DNA of 9,030 bases. Source: Actinomycetota bacterium. GTDB taxonomy: Bacteria; Actinomycetota; Thermoleophilia; Gaiellales; Gaiellaceae. Position numbers and translations under genes: made by a program. The DNA lies in the NCBI GenBank assembly GCA_005883365.1, contig VAXA01000086.1, positions 1 through 9,030 on the forward strand. Direction: 5' to 3'. Under the pieces are notes generated by a model, which was not told the DNA's origin, searched no databases, and saw only the letters and a list, made by a program, of their open reading frames with translations. Positions 1-5,638 of this stretch are shown piece after piece (position 1 is the first letter of the stretch; each line of letters opens with the position of its first letter).

Positions 1-594
1 CTCGCCGGACGGGCCGACGATGACGTTGAGCCAGCCGTCCGGAAGGCCCGCCTCCTGCTCGAGCTCGGCGAGGAGAAGCGCCGAGAGCGGCGTCTGGCTC
101 GCCGGCTTGAGTACGACCGGACACCCGGCGGCGAGCGCGGGCGCCAGCTTGTGCGCGACGAGGTTACAGGGGAAGTTGAAGGGCGAGATGGCGCCGATGA
201 CGCCGACCGGCCGGCGGAGCGTGAACGCGATCTTGCCCTCACCGGCCTCGGAGGCTCCCATCGGCACGACGTCGCCGGCGAGCTTGCGCGCTTCGACCGC
301 GGCGAACGTGTAGGTCGAGACGGCGCGGGAGGCCTCGACGCGCGCGGCCTTGATCGGCTTGCCCGCCTCCGAGCAGATCGTCCGCGCCATTTCCTCGTGC
401 CGTTCGCGCAGGAGGCCTGCGACACGGTCGAGGATCGCCGCCCGCTCGTGCGGGAGCAGCGGCGATTCGAGCGCGCGCGCGGCGGCGTCGATCGCCCGGC
501 GAGCGTCGTCGGCACCCGATTTCGGCGCGCGGCCGACGATCTCGCCGTTGTACGGGGAGTGGACTTCGATCCATTCTTCAGTCGTGGTAGCCAT
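1..594 (-). CDS. NAD(P)-dependent aldehyde dehydrogenase, N-terminal part (runs off the left edge)
   Basis: This gene oxidises an aldehyde to the acid with NAD(P)+. Only the first 198 codons are present, and the frame stays open to base 1. What is seen is the cofactor-binding half of the aldehyde dehydrogenase superfamily (Pfam Aldedh). The motif GVIGAISPFNFP at residues 131-142 carries the oxyanion Asn at 140. VLKPASQTPLSALLLAEL (161-178) is the cofactor-binding segment, with Lys163, and GLPDGWLNVIVG follows at 183-194. The catalytic Cys and Glu lie beyond the edge. The wording of these motifs resembles lactaldehyde / phosphoglyceraldehyde-type members (family 21-like), but the substrate cannot be fixed from this half. 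The start chosen is the ATG at 594, preceded by GGAG three bases upstream, a rather close ribosome site. The gene is head-to-head with the metallo-hydrolase at 606. Confidence 0.93.
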   Translation of the reverse strand, partial: MATTTEEWIEVHSPYNGEIVGRAPKSGADDARRAIDAAARALESPLLPHERAAILDRVAGLLRERHEEMARTICSEAGKPIKAARVEASRAVSTYTFAAVEARKLAGDVVPMGASEAGEGKIAFTLRRPVGVIGAISPFNFPCNLVAHKLAPALAAGCPVVLKPASQTPLSALLLAELEQEAGLPDGWLNVIVGPSGE

Positions 595-599
595 ATGCT
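594..599 (+). promoter_or_regulatory. Candidate -10 box (TATGCT) of the metallo-hydrolase, leaderless type
   Basis: TATGCT is followed by six bases (ccggcg) and then the GTG at 606, so transcription would begin at or next to the start codon. The hexamer shares base 594 with the start codon of the divergent aldehyde dehydrogenase. No convincing -35 box is seen. This is an inference from position and consensus. Confidence 0.5.
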
Positions 600-605
600 C
601 CGGCG

Positions 606-1220
606 GTGCTCAGACGTGACGATATCGGTCGGCACCTGACGAGCGAGGTCGTCTTCTCCGGCGACCGCTGGCCCGGCTTCTCCGACACGATCGACCATCC
701 CGACGGTCTCGTCCTCGTCGACACCGGGATGATCGACACGACGCCCGAGCTCGACGAGGAGTGGCAGCCGACGCCGCACCCGCTGCCCGACGATCTCGTC
801 CGCCGCGTCGCGGTCGTCGTCAACACGCACCTCCACTTCGACCACTGCGGCGGCAACCGGCTCTTCCCCGGCGTCCCGATCCACGTCCAGCGGCGCGAGC
901 TCGCCGACGCGCGCACCGAGGACGACTACACCGTGCGGGACTGGGTCGACTTTCCCGGCGCCACCTACGTAGAGCACGACGGGGAGGCGGAGATCCTCTC
1001 CGGTGTGCGGCTCGTACCGGCGCCCGGCCACAGCGCGGGGCACCAGATCGTGGTCGTGGAGACGGACGAAGGGCCGGTCGTCCTCGGCGGCGACGTCGGG
1101 TATTCGTTCCAGGAGCTCGAGCGCGGCGACACGGAGGGCCGGCGGCTCGTCCTCGAGCTCGCCGCGCCGACGTACCTCGCGCACGTCGAGCAGCCGCGCG
1201 TGCCGCGCGCTCGCGACTAG
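606..1220 (+). CDS. Metallo-beta-lactamase-fold hydrolase (lactonase-like)
   Basis: A 204-residue zinc-dependent hydrolase of the metallo-beta-lactamase superfamily, probably cytoplasmic because no signal peptide is visible. The metal-binding signature THLHFDHCGG gives ligands His75, His77, Asp79 and His80. His142 (APGHSAGH), Asp163 (GGD) and His193 (YLAHVEQ) complete a full two-metal set, so the enzyme should be active. The N-terminal DTIDHPDGLVLVDTGM segment resembles N-acyl-homoserine-lactonase-like and related hydrolases. The protein is shorter than the roughly 250 residues usual for lactonases, and the real substrate is unknown. The GTG at 606 is the first start after an in-frame TAG at 588. 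No Shine-Dalgarno is present, and a -10-like TATGCT ends six bases upstream, suggesting a leaderless mRNA. Its stop codon lies three bases from that of the opposing cyclic-nucleotide-binding gene. Confidence 0.88.
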   Translation: MLRRDDIGRHLTSEVVFSGDRWPGFSDTIDHPDGLVLVDTGMIDTTPELDEEWQPTPHPLPDDLVRRVAVVVNTHLHFDHCGGNRLFPGVPIHVQRRELADARTEDDYTVRDWVDFPGATYVEHDGEAEILSGVRLVPAPGHSAGHQIVVVETDEGPVVLGGDVGYSFQELERGDTEGRRLVLELAAPTYLAHVEQPRVPRARD

Positions 1221-1250
1221 CGGCTAGTCGTCGGGCGAGAGGCGCGCGGC
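1202..1250. terminator. Compound inverted repeat at a convergent gene junction (likely bidirectional terminator)
   Basis: Two perfect inverted repeats are nested. The outer arms are gccgcgcgc (1202-1210) and gcgcgcggc (1242-1250). The inner arms are CGACTAG (1214-1220) and CTAGTCG (1224-1230), with a three-base CGG loop. A short tcg/cga pairing (1211-1213 with 1236-1238) can bridge them. The inner arms contain the stop codons of both convergent genes. There is no T-tract, so intrinsic termination is an inference from strength and position. Confidence 0.55.
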
Positions 1251-1679
1251 AAGCGCCGCGAGCACCTTGTCCTGGATCGAGGGGACATCGTGCATCAGCG
1301 TCCGGAAGCCGGACGCGGTCAGGACGAGGATGCGAGACGGCCCCCGTGTCTTCACCGTCGCCGTGCGCGGCGCACCGGTGATGAGGGAGATCTCTCCGAC
1401 GAAGTCGCCGGGACCGAGCTCGTTCACCGTCTTCCCCTTGCGGACGACGTCGGCTGCGCCCTCGACGAGGATGATGAACTCCCAGCCGCTCGCGCCTTCA
1501 CGCGTGAGGTTGCGGGCGTCGGGCAGGTCGAGCTCGTCCGCGAGCATCGCAATCTCGCCGAGCTCGCGCTTCGAGCAGCGCTCGAACAGCGGGACGCGTT
1601 TCGCGCAACAAGGCCCGGCGCAATGATCGTCGACGCTGTCCGCAGTCCAATCGGGAAGAAGAACGGCACCCTCTCGCAC
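1224..1679 (-). CDS. Single-domain cyclic-nucleotide-binding protein (start uncertain)
   Basis: A stand-alone cNMP-binding (CAP-family) beta-roll. With the GTG at 1679 it has 151 residues. The domain begins at RVPLFERCSKRELGEIAML (28-46) and continues through LTREGASGWEFIILVEGAADVV. The phosphate-binding cassette GEISLITGAPRTATV (95-109) has Glu96 and Arg105, the residues that normally contact the cyclic nucleotide ribose and phosphate, so binding is plausible. It ends with an alpha-helical C-terminus. There is no DNA-binding or enzymatic domain, so it may act as a partner subunit or sensor; the effector is unknown. The start is a problem. In this frame the only start codon within 20 codons or so upstream of the fold is GTG 1679. 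That start overlaps the divergent thiolase by 57 bases, has no good ribosome site, and adds an N-terminal stretch unlike the family. A TTG-TTG in another frame near 1609-1614 would fit better if one base of the AAA at 1600-1602 were extra. Confidence 0.8.
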   Translation of the reverse strand: MREGAVLLPDWTADSVDDHCAGPCCAKRVPLFERCSKRELGEIAMLADELDLPDARNLTREGASGWEFIILVEGAADVVRKGKTVNELGPGDFVGEISLITGAPRTATVKTRGPSRILVLTASGFRTLMHDVPSIQDKVLAALAARLSPDD

Positions 1680-2783
1680 ATCCGCGGCGACGAGCTCTCC
1701 GCGCAGGTCGTGAACGCGCTCGTGGGGCGGAACGGCGTGGATCCCGCCCAGATCGAGGATGTGCATTGGGGCTGCGTGACACAGGTCGACGAGCAGGCGT
1801 GGAACATCGGCCGCAACGTCGCGCTCACCGCCGGCTGGCCGGTTTCGGTGGCAGGGACGACGGTCGACCGGCAGTGCGGCTCCTCGATGCAGACGAACTT
1901 CAACGCGGCGGCGACGGTCTGGTCGGGTCAGCTCGACCTCGTCGTCTCGGGCGGCGTGGAGATGATGTCGCGCGTCCCGATGGGGTCGAACAACGGCTCG
2001 ATGTCCCCGCTCGTGTACGAGCACCACGACATCGTGATGCAAGGGATCTCGGCCGAGGAGATCGCGAAGCAGTGGGGGCTGACGCGCGAGGAGCTCGATC
2101 GGATCGGCTACGAGTCGCATCAGCGCGCCGCGCGGGCGATCGACGGAGGGCGCTTCGAGCGGGAGGTTGTCCCGATCGAGCTCGACGTGCCTGCGCCCGA
2201 CTCCGGCGCGACCCTCGTGCGGACGCGCTTCGCGGTCGACGAGGCGGTCAGGCGCGAGACGACGCTCGAGAAGATGGCGGCGCTCCAGCCCGCGTTCATC
2301 CCCGACGGTGTCGTGACCGCCGGCAACTCGTCCCAGATCGTCGACGGCTCGGCTGCCGTTTTGGTGGCCTCGGAGGCGAAGGCGTCGGAGCTGGGACTGG
2401 AGCCGCGGGCCCGCTTCGTCTCCTTCGGGGTCGTCGGCGTTGATCCGCACCTGATGCTCCACGGCAATCCCGAGGCGTCGGCGAAGGCGCTCGCGAAGGC
2501 CGGGCTGACATGGGATGAGATCGACGTGATCGAGGTCAACGAGGCCTTCGCCTCGGTCGTCGCCCAGTTCCTCGCGGACACGGGCCTGCAGGAGCGCTAC
2601 GAGGCGGGCGACGTGAACCCGAACGGCGGCGGCATCTCCCTCGGCCACCCGCTCGGCGCGACCGGCGCCCGGATCACGGCCACGCTTGTCTCGGAGCTCG
2701 AGCGGCGGCAGGCGCGCTACGGGCTCGCGACGATGTGCATCGGCTTCGGCCAGGCGATCGCTGCCGTCGTCGAGCGGGTCTGA
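1623..2783 (+). CDS. Thiolase (acetyl-CoA acetyltransferase / 3-ketoacyl-CoA thiolase)
   Basis: A 386-residue thiolase that either cleaves 3-ketoacyl-CoA with CoA or condenses two acyl-CoAs; it is cytoplasmic. All catalytic motifs are present: the nucleophile Cys85 in VDRQCGSSMQ, Asn306 in EVNEAFA, His342 in NPNGGGISLGHPLGATGAR, and the general acid/base Cys372 in MCIGFGQA, which matches the CxGxG pattern. Length and N-terminal MIVDAVRSPIGKKNG are typical of the family. Two local differences stand out: CIGFGQA where CIGGGQG is usual, and DPHLMLHGNP where many homologues have a GP-containing loop. Degradative versus biosynthetic use cannot be decided. The ATG at 1623 is preceded by AAGG nine bases upstream. 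The gene is probably its own transcription unit, divergent from the cyclic-nucleotide-binding gene and convergent with the signal peptidase nine bases after its stop. Confidence 0.95.
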   Translation: MIVDAVRSPIGKKNGTLSHIRGDELSAQVVNALVGRNGVDPAQIEDVHWGCVTQVDEQAWNIGRNVALTAGWPVSVAGTTVDRQCGSSMQTNFNAAATVWSGQLDLVVSGGVEMMSRVPMGSNNGSMSPLVYEHHDIVMQGISAEEIAKQWGLTREELDRIGYESHQRAARAIDGGRFEREVVPIELDVPAPDSGATLVRTRFAVDEAVRRETTLEKMAALQPAFIPDGVVTAGNSSQIVDGSAAVLVASEAKASELGLEPRARFVSFGVVGVDPHLMLHGNPEASAKALAKAGLTWDEIDVIEVNEAFASVVAQFLADTGLQERYEAGDVNPNGGGISLGHPLGATGARITATLVSELERRQARYGLATMCIGFGQAIAAVVERV

Positions 2784-2792
2784 TCCGAGCAG

Positions 2793-3434
2793 CTACCAGC
2801 CGCCGGCGCGGTACGAGATTCGGCTCGGCGGCCAGTAGGTGAGGATCACCGGGCCGATGAGCCTGCTCCTCGGCACCGCTCCCCAGGCGCGCGAGTCACA
2901 GGAGTTGGGCCGGTTGTCGCCGAGCATGAAGTATTCGCCGTCTGGTACCCACCAGCTCTTGCCGAAGTGGGCTGTGTCCGCCAGTCGGGTTGCGGAGGAG
3001 AGGTACGGCTCCTCGAGCTTCGTCCACGTCGTCGCTGCCTGCGACCGGATCCAGATGAAGCCGTGGTCGTCCTCGCGCACCGTTTCACGCGGCAAGCCGA
3101 TCAACCGCTTGACGAAGGTCGCTCCGCCGTCGCCGGCCGCACAGCCGCTTGCCCGAGCCGGAGCGTTGAAGACGACGATCTGCCCCCGCTGCGGACTCCC
3201 AAGCGCGTAGGCGAGCCTGTTCACCAGCACGCGGTCGCTCGTCGAGCCGAGACAGCCGGCGACGGGGCGGGCGCAATGAAGCGTGTGCTCCATCGATGAG
3301 GAGGGGATCCGATACGGCTTCGCCAGCTCCGCTTCGAAGGCGAGGACGAACGCGACTGCGACGCCGATCGTGACGAGCCAATCGACGATCCTCCGCCACG
3401 GATCGGGTAGGCGGCTCAGCGGGTGGAGACGCAC
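2793..3434 (-). CDS. lepB: Type I signal peptidase
   Basis: A 213-residue membrane-bound serine protease (family S26) that removes signal peptides from exported proteins on the outer face of the cytoplasmic membrane. One N-terminal membrane segment spans about residues 17-34. The nucleophile is Ser47 in IPSSSMEHTL and the general base Lys109 in TFVKRLIGLP. The C-terminal box GDNRPNSCDSR lies at 172-182. Usual homologues read SMxPTL, whereas here the position before Thr51 is His50 and not Pro. Cys54 and Cys61 flank the HCARPVAGC loop and, with Cys98 and Cys179, lie in the extracytoplasmic part where a disulfide could form. The GTG at 3434 is the only suitable start, has no Shine-Dalgarno, and is preceded by TATCCT seven bases upstream. 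The gene lies 27 bases downstream of the alpha/beta hydrolase on the same strand and could be partly co-transcribed with it. Confidence 0.94.
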   Translation of the reverse strand: MRLHPLSRLPDPWRRIVDWLVTIGVAVAFVLAFEAELAKPYRIPSSSMEHTLHCARPVAGCLGSTSDRVLVNRLAYALGSPQRGQIVVFNAPARASGCAAGDGGATFVKRLIGLPRETVREDDHGFIWIRSQAATTWTKLEEPYLSSATRLADTAHFGKSWWVPDGEYFMLGDNRPNSCDSRAWGAVPRSRLIGPVILTYWPPSRISYRAGGW

Positions 3435-3441
3435 GGGCCGG

Positions 3442-3447
3442 AGGATA
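3442..3447 (-). promoter_or_regulatory. Candidate -10 box (TATCCT) of the signal peptidase gene, leaderless type
   Basis: On the minus strand TATCCT is followed by seven bases (ccggccc) and the GTG start at 3434. The box sits in the 27-base gap after the alpha/beta hydrolase stop. The bases around it (TATCCTCCGGC) nearly repeat those at the metallo-hydrolase promoter (TATGCTCCGGC). No -35 box is evident. Confidence 0.5.
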
Positions 3448-3461
3448 GACCCGCCGTGTGA

Positions 3462-4370
3462 TCAGTCGTGCTGGGCGAGCCAGCCGCCGACGACCTGCAT
3501 GTAGCGCTCGCGCTCCTCGACGTGCGGCATGTGCGACGACTCCTCGAAGCAGACCCATTCCGAGCCGGCGATGCCGTCCAGCAGAACCTGTTGCAGCGCC
3601 GGCGTTGCCTCGTCGTATCGGCCGGAGACGATCAGCGCCGGCCGGCGGATCTCGTGCAGCCGGTCCTTGATCTGCCAGTCCTTGCAGGATCCGATGATGT
3701 GGAACTCGCTCGGGCCGTTCATCGTCCGATACACGACCGGGTTTCGCTCGAGCCACTCGAATGTGGCGGCTACCTCGGCCGGCCATGGGATGCGGCAGAC
3801 GTGGCGCCCGTAGAAGACCAGACACGCCTCGACGTACTCGGGATCGTCGTAGGTGCCGGCCGCCTCGTGCTTGTCGAGCGTCGCCCGCACGTCCTCCGGC
3901 AGCGCATCGCGCAGCTTGCCTGCCTCGCTCGCGAAGTCCGCCCACGACGCTGCGGTGTCCGCGAGTACGAGCGCTCGCAGCCCCGGCGGCTGCGTGAGCG
4001 CGTATTCCTCCGCGAGAAAGCCACCCCAGGACTGACCGAGAACGTGATGCCGCTCGCGGATGCCGAGCGCGTCGACGAGGTTGTGTAGCTCCCGGACGAA
4101 GAGCTCGACCGTCCAGAATTCCGCGCCGCGGTCGGGGTAGTGCGTGCTCCGGCCGTTGCCGACCTGGTCGTAATGGATGACGGCTCGGCGGTCGGCGAGG
4201 TCGGCGAGCGAGAGGAGGTAGTCGTGCGTCCCGCCGGGACCGCCGTGGAGGACGACGAGCGGCGCCGGGGCATCGGGATCGCCGCGCCGCAGCTCGCCCG
4301 TCACCCGGTACCACGTCTCCGCCTCCTCGCCGTCGAGCGGGAAGACAACGGTGCCCTCGCGTACCTGCAC
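3462..4370 (-). CDS. Proline iminopeptidase-like alpha/beta hydrolase (S33 family)
   Basis: A 302-residue serine hydrolase of the alpha/beta fold, close in motif wording to the proline iminopeptidase / L-amino-acid amidase group (TIGR01250-like), which removes N-terminal proline or hydrolyses small amides. The oxyanion motif is HGGPGG (42-47), followed by YDQVGNGRS (67-75). The nucleophile elbow GQSWGG contains Ser114, the acid is Asp253 in SGRYDEATP, and the base is His280 in SSHMPH. The cap region between about 140 and 235 is helical. No signal peptide is seen, so it is cytoplasmic. The start is the GTG at 4370; a TAGACT hexamer lies ten bases upstream on the minus strand and no Shine-Dalgarno is visible. 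The exact substrate is uncertain because amidases, esterases and peptidases share these motifs. Confidence 0.9.
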   Translation of the reverse strand: MQVREGTVVFPLDGEEAETWYRVTGELRRGDPDAPAPLVVLHGGPGGTHDYLLSLADLADRRAVIHYDQVGNGRSTHYPDRGAEFWTVELFVRELHNLVDALGIRERHHVLGQSWGGFLAEEYALTQPPGLRALVLADTAASWADFASEAGKLRDALPEDVRATLDKHEAAGTYDDPEYVEACLVFYGRHVCRIPWPAEVAATFEWLERNPVVYRTMNGPSEFHIIGSCKDWQIKDRLHEIRRPALIVSGRYDEATPALQQVLLDGIAGSEWVCFEESSHMPHVEERERYMQVVGGWLAQHD

Positions 4371-4380
4371 GTCCGCGGCG

Positions 4381-4386
4381 AGTCTA
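4381..4386 (-). promoter_or_regulatory. Candidate -10 box (TAGACT) of the alpha/beta hydrolase
   Basis: TAGACT on the minus strand ends ten bases before the GTG at 4370, which would leave a leader of only a few bases. It is a weaker case than the 6-7 base examples in this window. Confidence 0.35.
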
Positions 4387-4406
4387 CGTCTCCGGGCTGG
4401 AAGCGT

Positions 4407-4423
4407 CGCCGGCTAAGCCGGCG
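4407..4423. repeat. Perfect 8-bp inverted repeat (CGCCGGCT-a-AGCCGGCG)
   Basis: This inverted repeat, with a one-base centre, lies between the divergent hydrolase and dehydrogenase genes. Its centre shares GGCTAAGC with the larger inverted repeat at 5446-5477. It could be an operator, a fragment of a dispersed palindromic repeat, or chance in GC-rich DNA. Confidence 0.5.
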
Positions 4424-4445
4424 CCGCCCGGCCGGAAGACCCCGT

Positions 4446-4460
4446 GCCGCCTGCGGCGGC
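4446..4460. repeat. Short hairpin GCCGCC-tgc-GGCGGC upstream of the dehydrogenase
   Basis: A perfect 6-bp stem with a three-base loop, ending five bases before the candidate -10 box of the dehydrogenase gene. It occupies the spot where a -35 region would be. An operator role is possible but unproven. Confidence 0.35.
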
Positions 4461-4465
4461 CCGGT

Positions 4466-4471
4466 TAGGCT
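4466..4471 (+). promoter_or_regulatory. Candidate -10 box (TAGGCT) of the 3-hydroxyacyl-CoA dehydrogenase gene, leaderless type
   Basis: TAGGCT is followed by seven bases (ccgcgcg) and the ATG at 4479. No Shine-Dalgarno precedes the ATG. This spacing places the transcription start at the start codon. No -35 box is evident. Confidence 0.5.
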
Positions 4472-4478
4472 CCGCGCG

Positions 4479-5309
4479 ATGAAGATCGGAGTCGTCGGGC
4501 TCGGGACGATGGGCGCGGGAATCGCGCAGCTCGCGGTCGGGGCCGGTCTCGAGACCGTCGGGCGCGAGGTGACGGACGAGCTGGGGGAGAAGGCGCGGGG
4601 ACGGATCGAGCACTTCCTCGCGCGCAAGGTCGAGAAGAGCCAGATCGAGTCGTTCGACATCGGGCTGCTCACCCTGACAACCGACCTCGGCGACCTCGCC
4701 GGCTGCGACGTCGTGATCGAGGCGATCGTCGAGGAGCTCGGCCCGAAGCGGGAGCTATTCGCGGAGCTCGAGCGCGTCTGCCGCCCCGACGCCGTCCTCG
4801 CGACGAACACGTCGGCGCTCTCCGTGACCGAGATCGCGGGCGCGACCTCGACGCCGGAGCGCGTGGTCGGGATGCACTTCTTCAACCCTGCGCCCCTCAT
4901 GCCGCTCGTGGAGATCGTTCGCGCCGAGCTGACCTCCGATGAGGCGTTCGAGACCGCCTACTCCCTCGGCGAGCGGCTCGGCAAGCACCCCATCCGCTGC
5001 CACGACACGCCCGGCTTCGTCGTCAACCGTGTCCTGATCCCGCTCCTGAACGACTCCATCCGGGTGCTGGACGAGGCGCGTGTCACGCCCGCCGACCTCG
5101 ACGCGGGCCTGAAGCACGGTGCAGGCTGGCCGATGGGCCCCTGCGAGCTCGTCGACCTCGTCGGCATCGACGTGCACGTGCATGCGAGCGAGGCCCTCTG
5201 GGAGAAGCTGCGGGAGCCACGGATGGCGCCGCCCCCACGCCTCGTCGCGATGGCGAACGCCGGCCTCCTCGGCCGCAAGAGCGGGCGCGGCTTCTACACG
5301 TACGAGTAG
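4479..5309 (+). CDS. 3-hydroxybutyryl-CoA / 3-hydroxyacyl-CoA dehydrogenase
   Basis: A 276-residue NAD(P)-dependent enzyme that interconverts 3-hydroxyacyl-CoA and 3-ketoacyl-CoA. It is of the stand-alone Hbd/PaaH/FadB2 type (typical length about 280). The Rossmann motif GLGTMG is at residues 7-12, with acidic Glu30 where the ribose-binding acid is expected. Catalytic residues are Ser112 in NTSALSVTEIA, His133 in GMHFFNP, Glu145 and Asn183 in TPGFVVNRVLIP. The C-terminal domain contains GAGWPMGPCELVDLVGID (214-231) and ends GRKSGRGFYTYE. The region 43-66 is a little shorter than in clostridial Hbd. It would supply the substrate of a thiolase such as the one at 1623, although the two genes are in separate units. 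The upstream frame is open to 4140, but that part overlaps the hydrolase antisense and contains the promoter, so the ATG at 4479 is preferred. Confidence 0.94.
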   Translation: MKIGVVGLGTMGAGIAQLAVGAGLETVGREVTDELGEKARGRIEHFLARKVEKSQIESFDIGLLTLTTDLGDLAGCDVVIEAIVEELGPKRELFAELERVCRPDAVLATNTSALSVTEIAGATSTPERVVGMHFFNPAPLMPLVEIVRAELTSDEAFETAYSLGERLGKHPIRCHDTPGFVVNRVLIPLLNDSIRVLDEARVTPADLDAGLKHGAGWPMGPCELVDLVGIDVHVHASEALWEKLREPRMAPPPRLVAMANAGLLGRKSGRGFYTYE

Positions 5310-5363
5310 CTCGCGACTGGGGGCGCATTCGCTCACTGGTCAGGCAACTCGGGCTGGGAGAGT

Positions 5364-5380
5364 CGTAACGCATCGTTACG
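5364..5380. repeat. Perfect hairpin CGTAACG-cat-CGTTACG
   Basis: A 7-bp perfect inverted repeat with a three-base loop, 54 bases after the dehydrogenase stop. It is unusually AT-containing for this neighbourhood, which makes it look more like a protein-binding dyad than a GC-rich terminator. Either reading is inference. Confidence 0.45.
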
Positions 5381-5445
5381 CCGCCGCACTCGCCGCGATG
5401 AAGATTCGAAGCCGCTTCAATCGACTATCCAGGCGAAGGGCCGGA

Positions 5446-5477
5446 GGCTAAGCGATCCGCGTAGCGGGGGCTTAGCC
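5446..5477. repeat. Inverted repeat GGCTAAGC...GCTTAGCC with an inner stem
   Basis: The outer 8-bp arms lie at 5446-5453 and 5470-5477. Inside them ccgc (5457-5460) pairs with gcgg (5464-5467) around a gta loop, giving a two-part hairpin. The GGCTAAGC core also occurs at 4411-4418. It may belong to a dispersed REP-like family. Confidence 0.5.
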
Positions 5478-5479
5478 GG

Positions 5480-5505
5480 AGGCCGGACTGCGCTCGCGCC
5501 GGCCT
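5480..5505 (+). terminator. Hairpin AGGCCGG...CCGGCCT followed by TT
   Basis: Seven perfect base pairs (5480-5486 with 5499-5505) around a 12-base loop, with three consecutive T at 5505-5507. It is the most terminator-like hairpin on the dehydrogenase strand, though the T-run is short and it lies 170 bases after the stop. Confidence 0.4.
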
Positions 5506-5570
5506 TTGCCGCGCGCGGGCGCACCAGGCAGCCATCTCGTCCAGAGCATCGAAAACCAGAACAGCACGGA

Positions 5571-5600
5571 GCGTCCGCGAGACCGCGCTCTCGCGGACGC
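5571..5600. terminator. Perfect 12-bp stem hairpin, six-base loop
   Basis: GCGTCCGCGAGA (5571-5582) pairs perfectly with TCTCGCGGACGC (5589-5600) around the loop ccgcgc. This is the strongest hairpin in the window. It lies 45 bases beyond the stop of the small minus-strand gene, so it could end that transcript; a TTTT run follows only about 15 bases later on that strand. Confidence 0.5.
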
Positions 5601-5620
5601 GGAGTTCCTTGTCCCAGCGA

Positions 5621-5638
5621 GCGAAGCGCCAGCTTCGC
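5621..5638. repeat. Hairpin GCGAAGC-gcca-GCTTCGC
   Basis: A 7-bp perfect stem with a four-base loop, immediately downstream of the stop codon of the 70-residue minus-strand gene. It probably forms a tandem 3' structure with the 12-bp hairpin at 5571-5600. Confidence 0.45.

Noticed and set aside
619..624. TATCGT on the minus strand as a promoter for the aldehyde dehydrogenase
   Set aside because: Position (24 bases before the ATG, with GGAG between) is acceptable, but the hexamer is weak, lacks a -35 partner and lies inside the opposing gene, so it was not annotated.
1224..2648. A 474-codon minus-strand open frame antisense to the thiolase
   Set aside because: Only its last 120-130 codons encode a recognisable fold (the cyclic-nucleotide-binding domain). 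The rest is Arg/His/Asp-rich shadow of the thiolase, a usual effect of GC-rich third positions.
2784..2792. Possible terminator between thiolase and signal peptidase
   Set aside because: The nine-base gap and its surroundings give no convincing stem.
3085..4314. A 409-codon minus-strand open frame across the hydrolase and peptidase genes
   Set aside because: It is in a different frame from both recognised proteins and is very Arg-rich with no motif.
5400..5425. TTCGAA-containing arm resembling a tRNA T-loop
   Set aside because: The flanking bases do not form the T-stem, and no acceptor stem, anticodon arm or CCA could be fitted on either strand.
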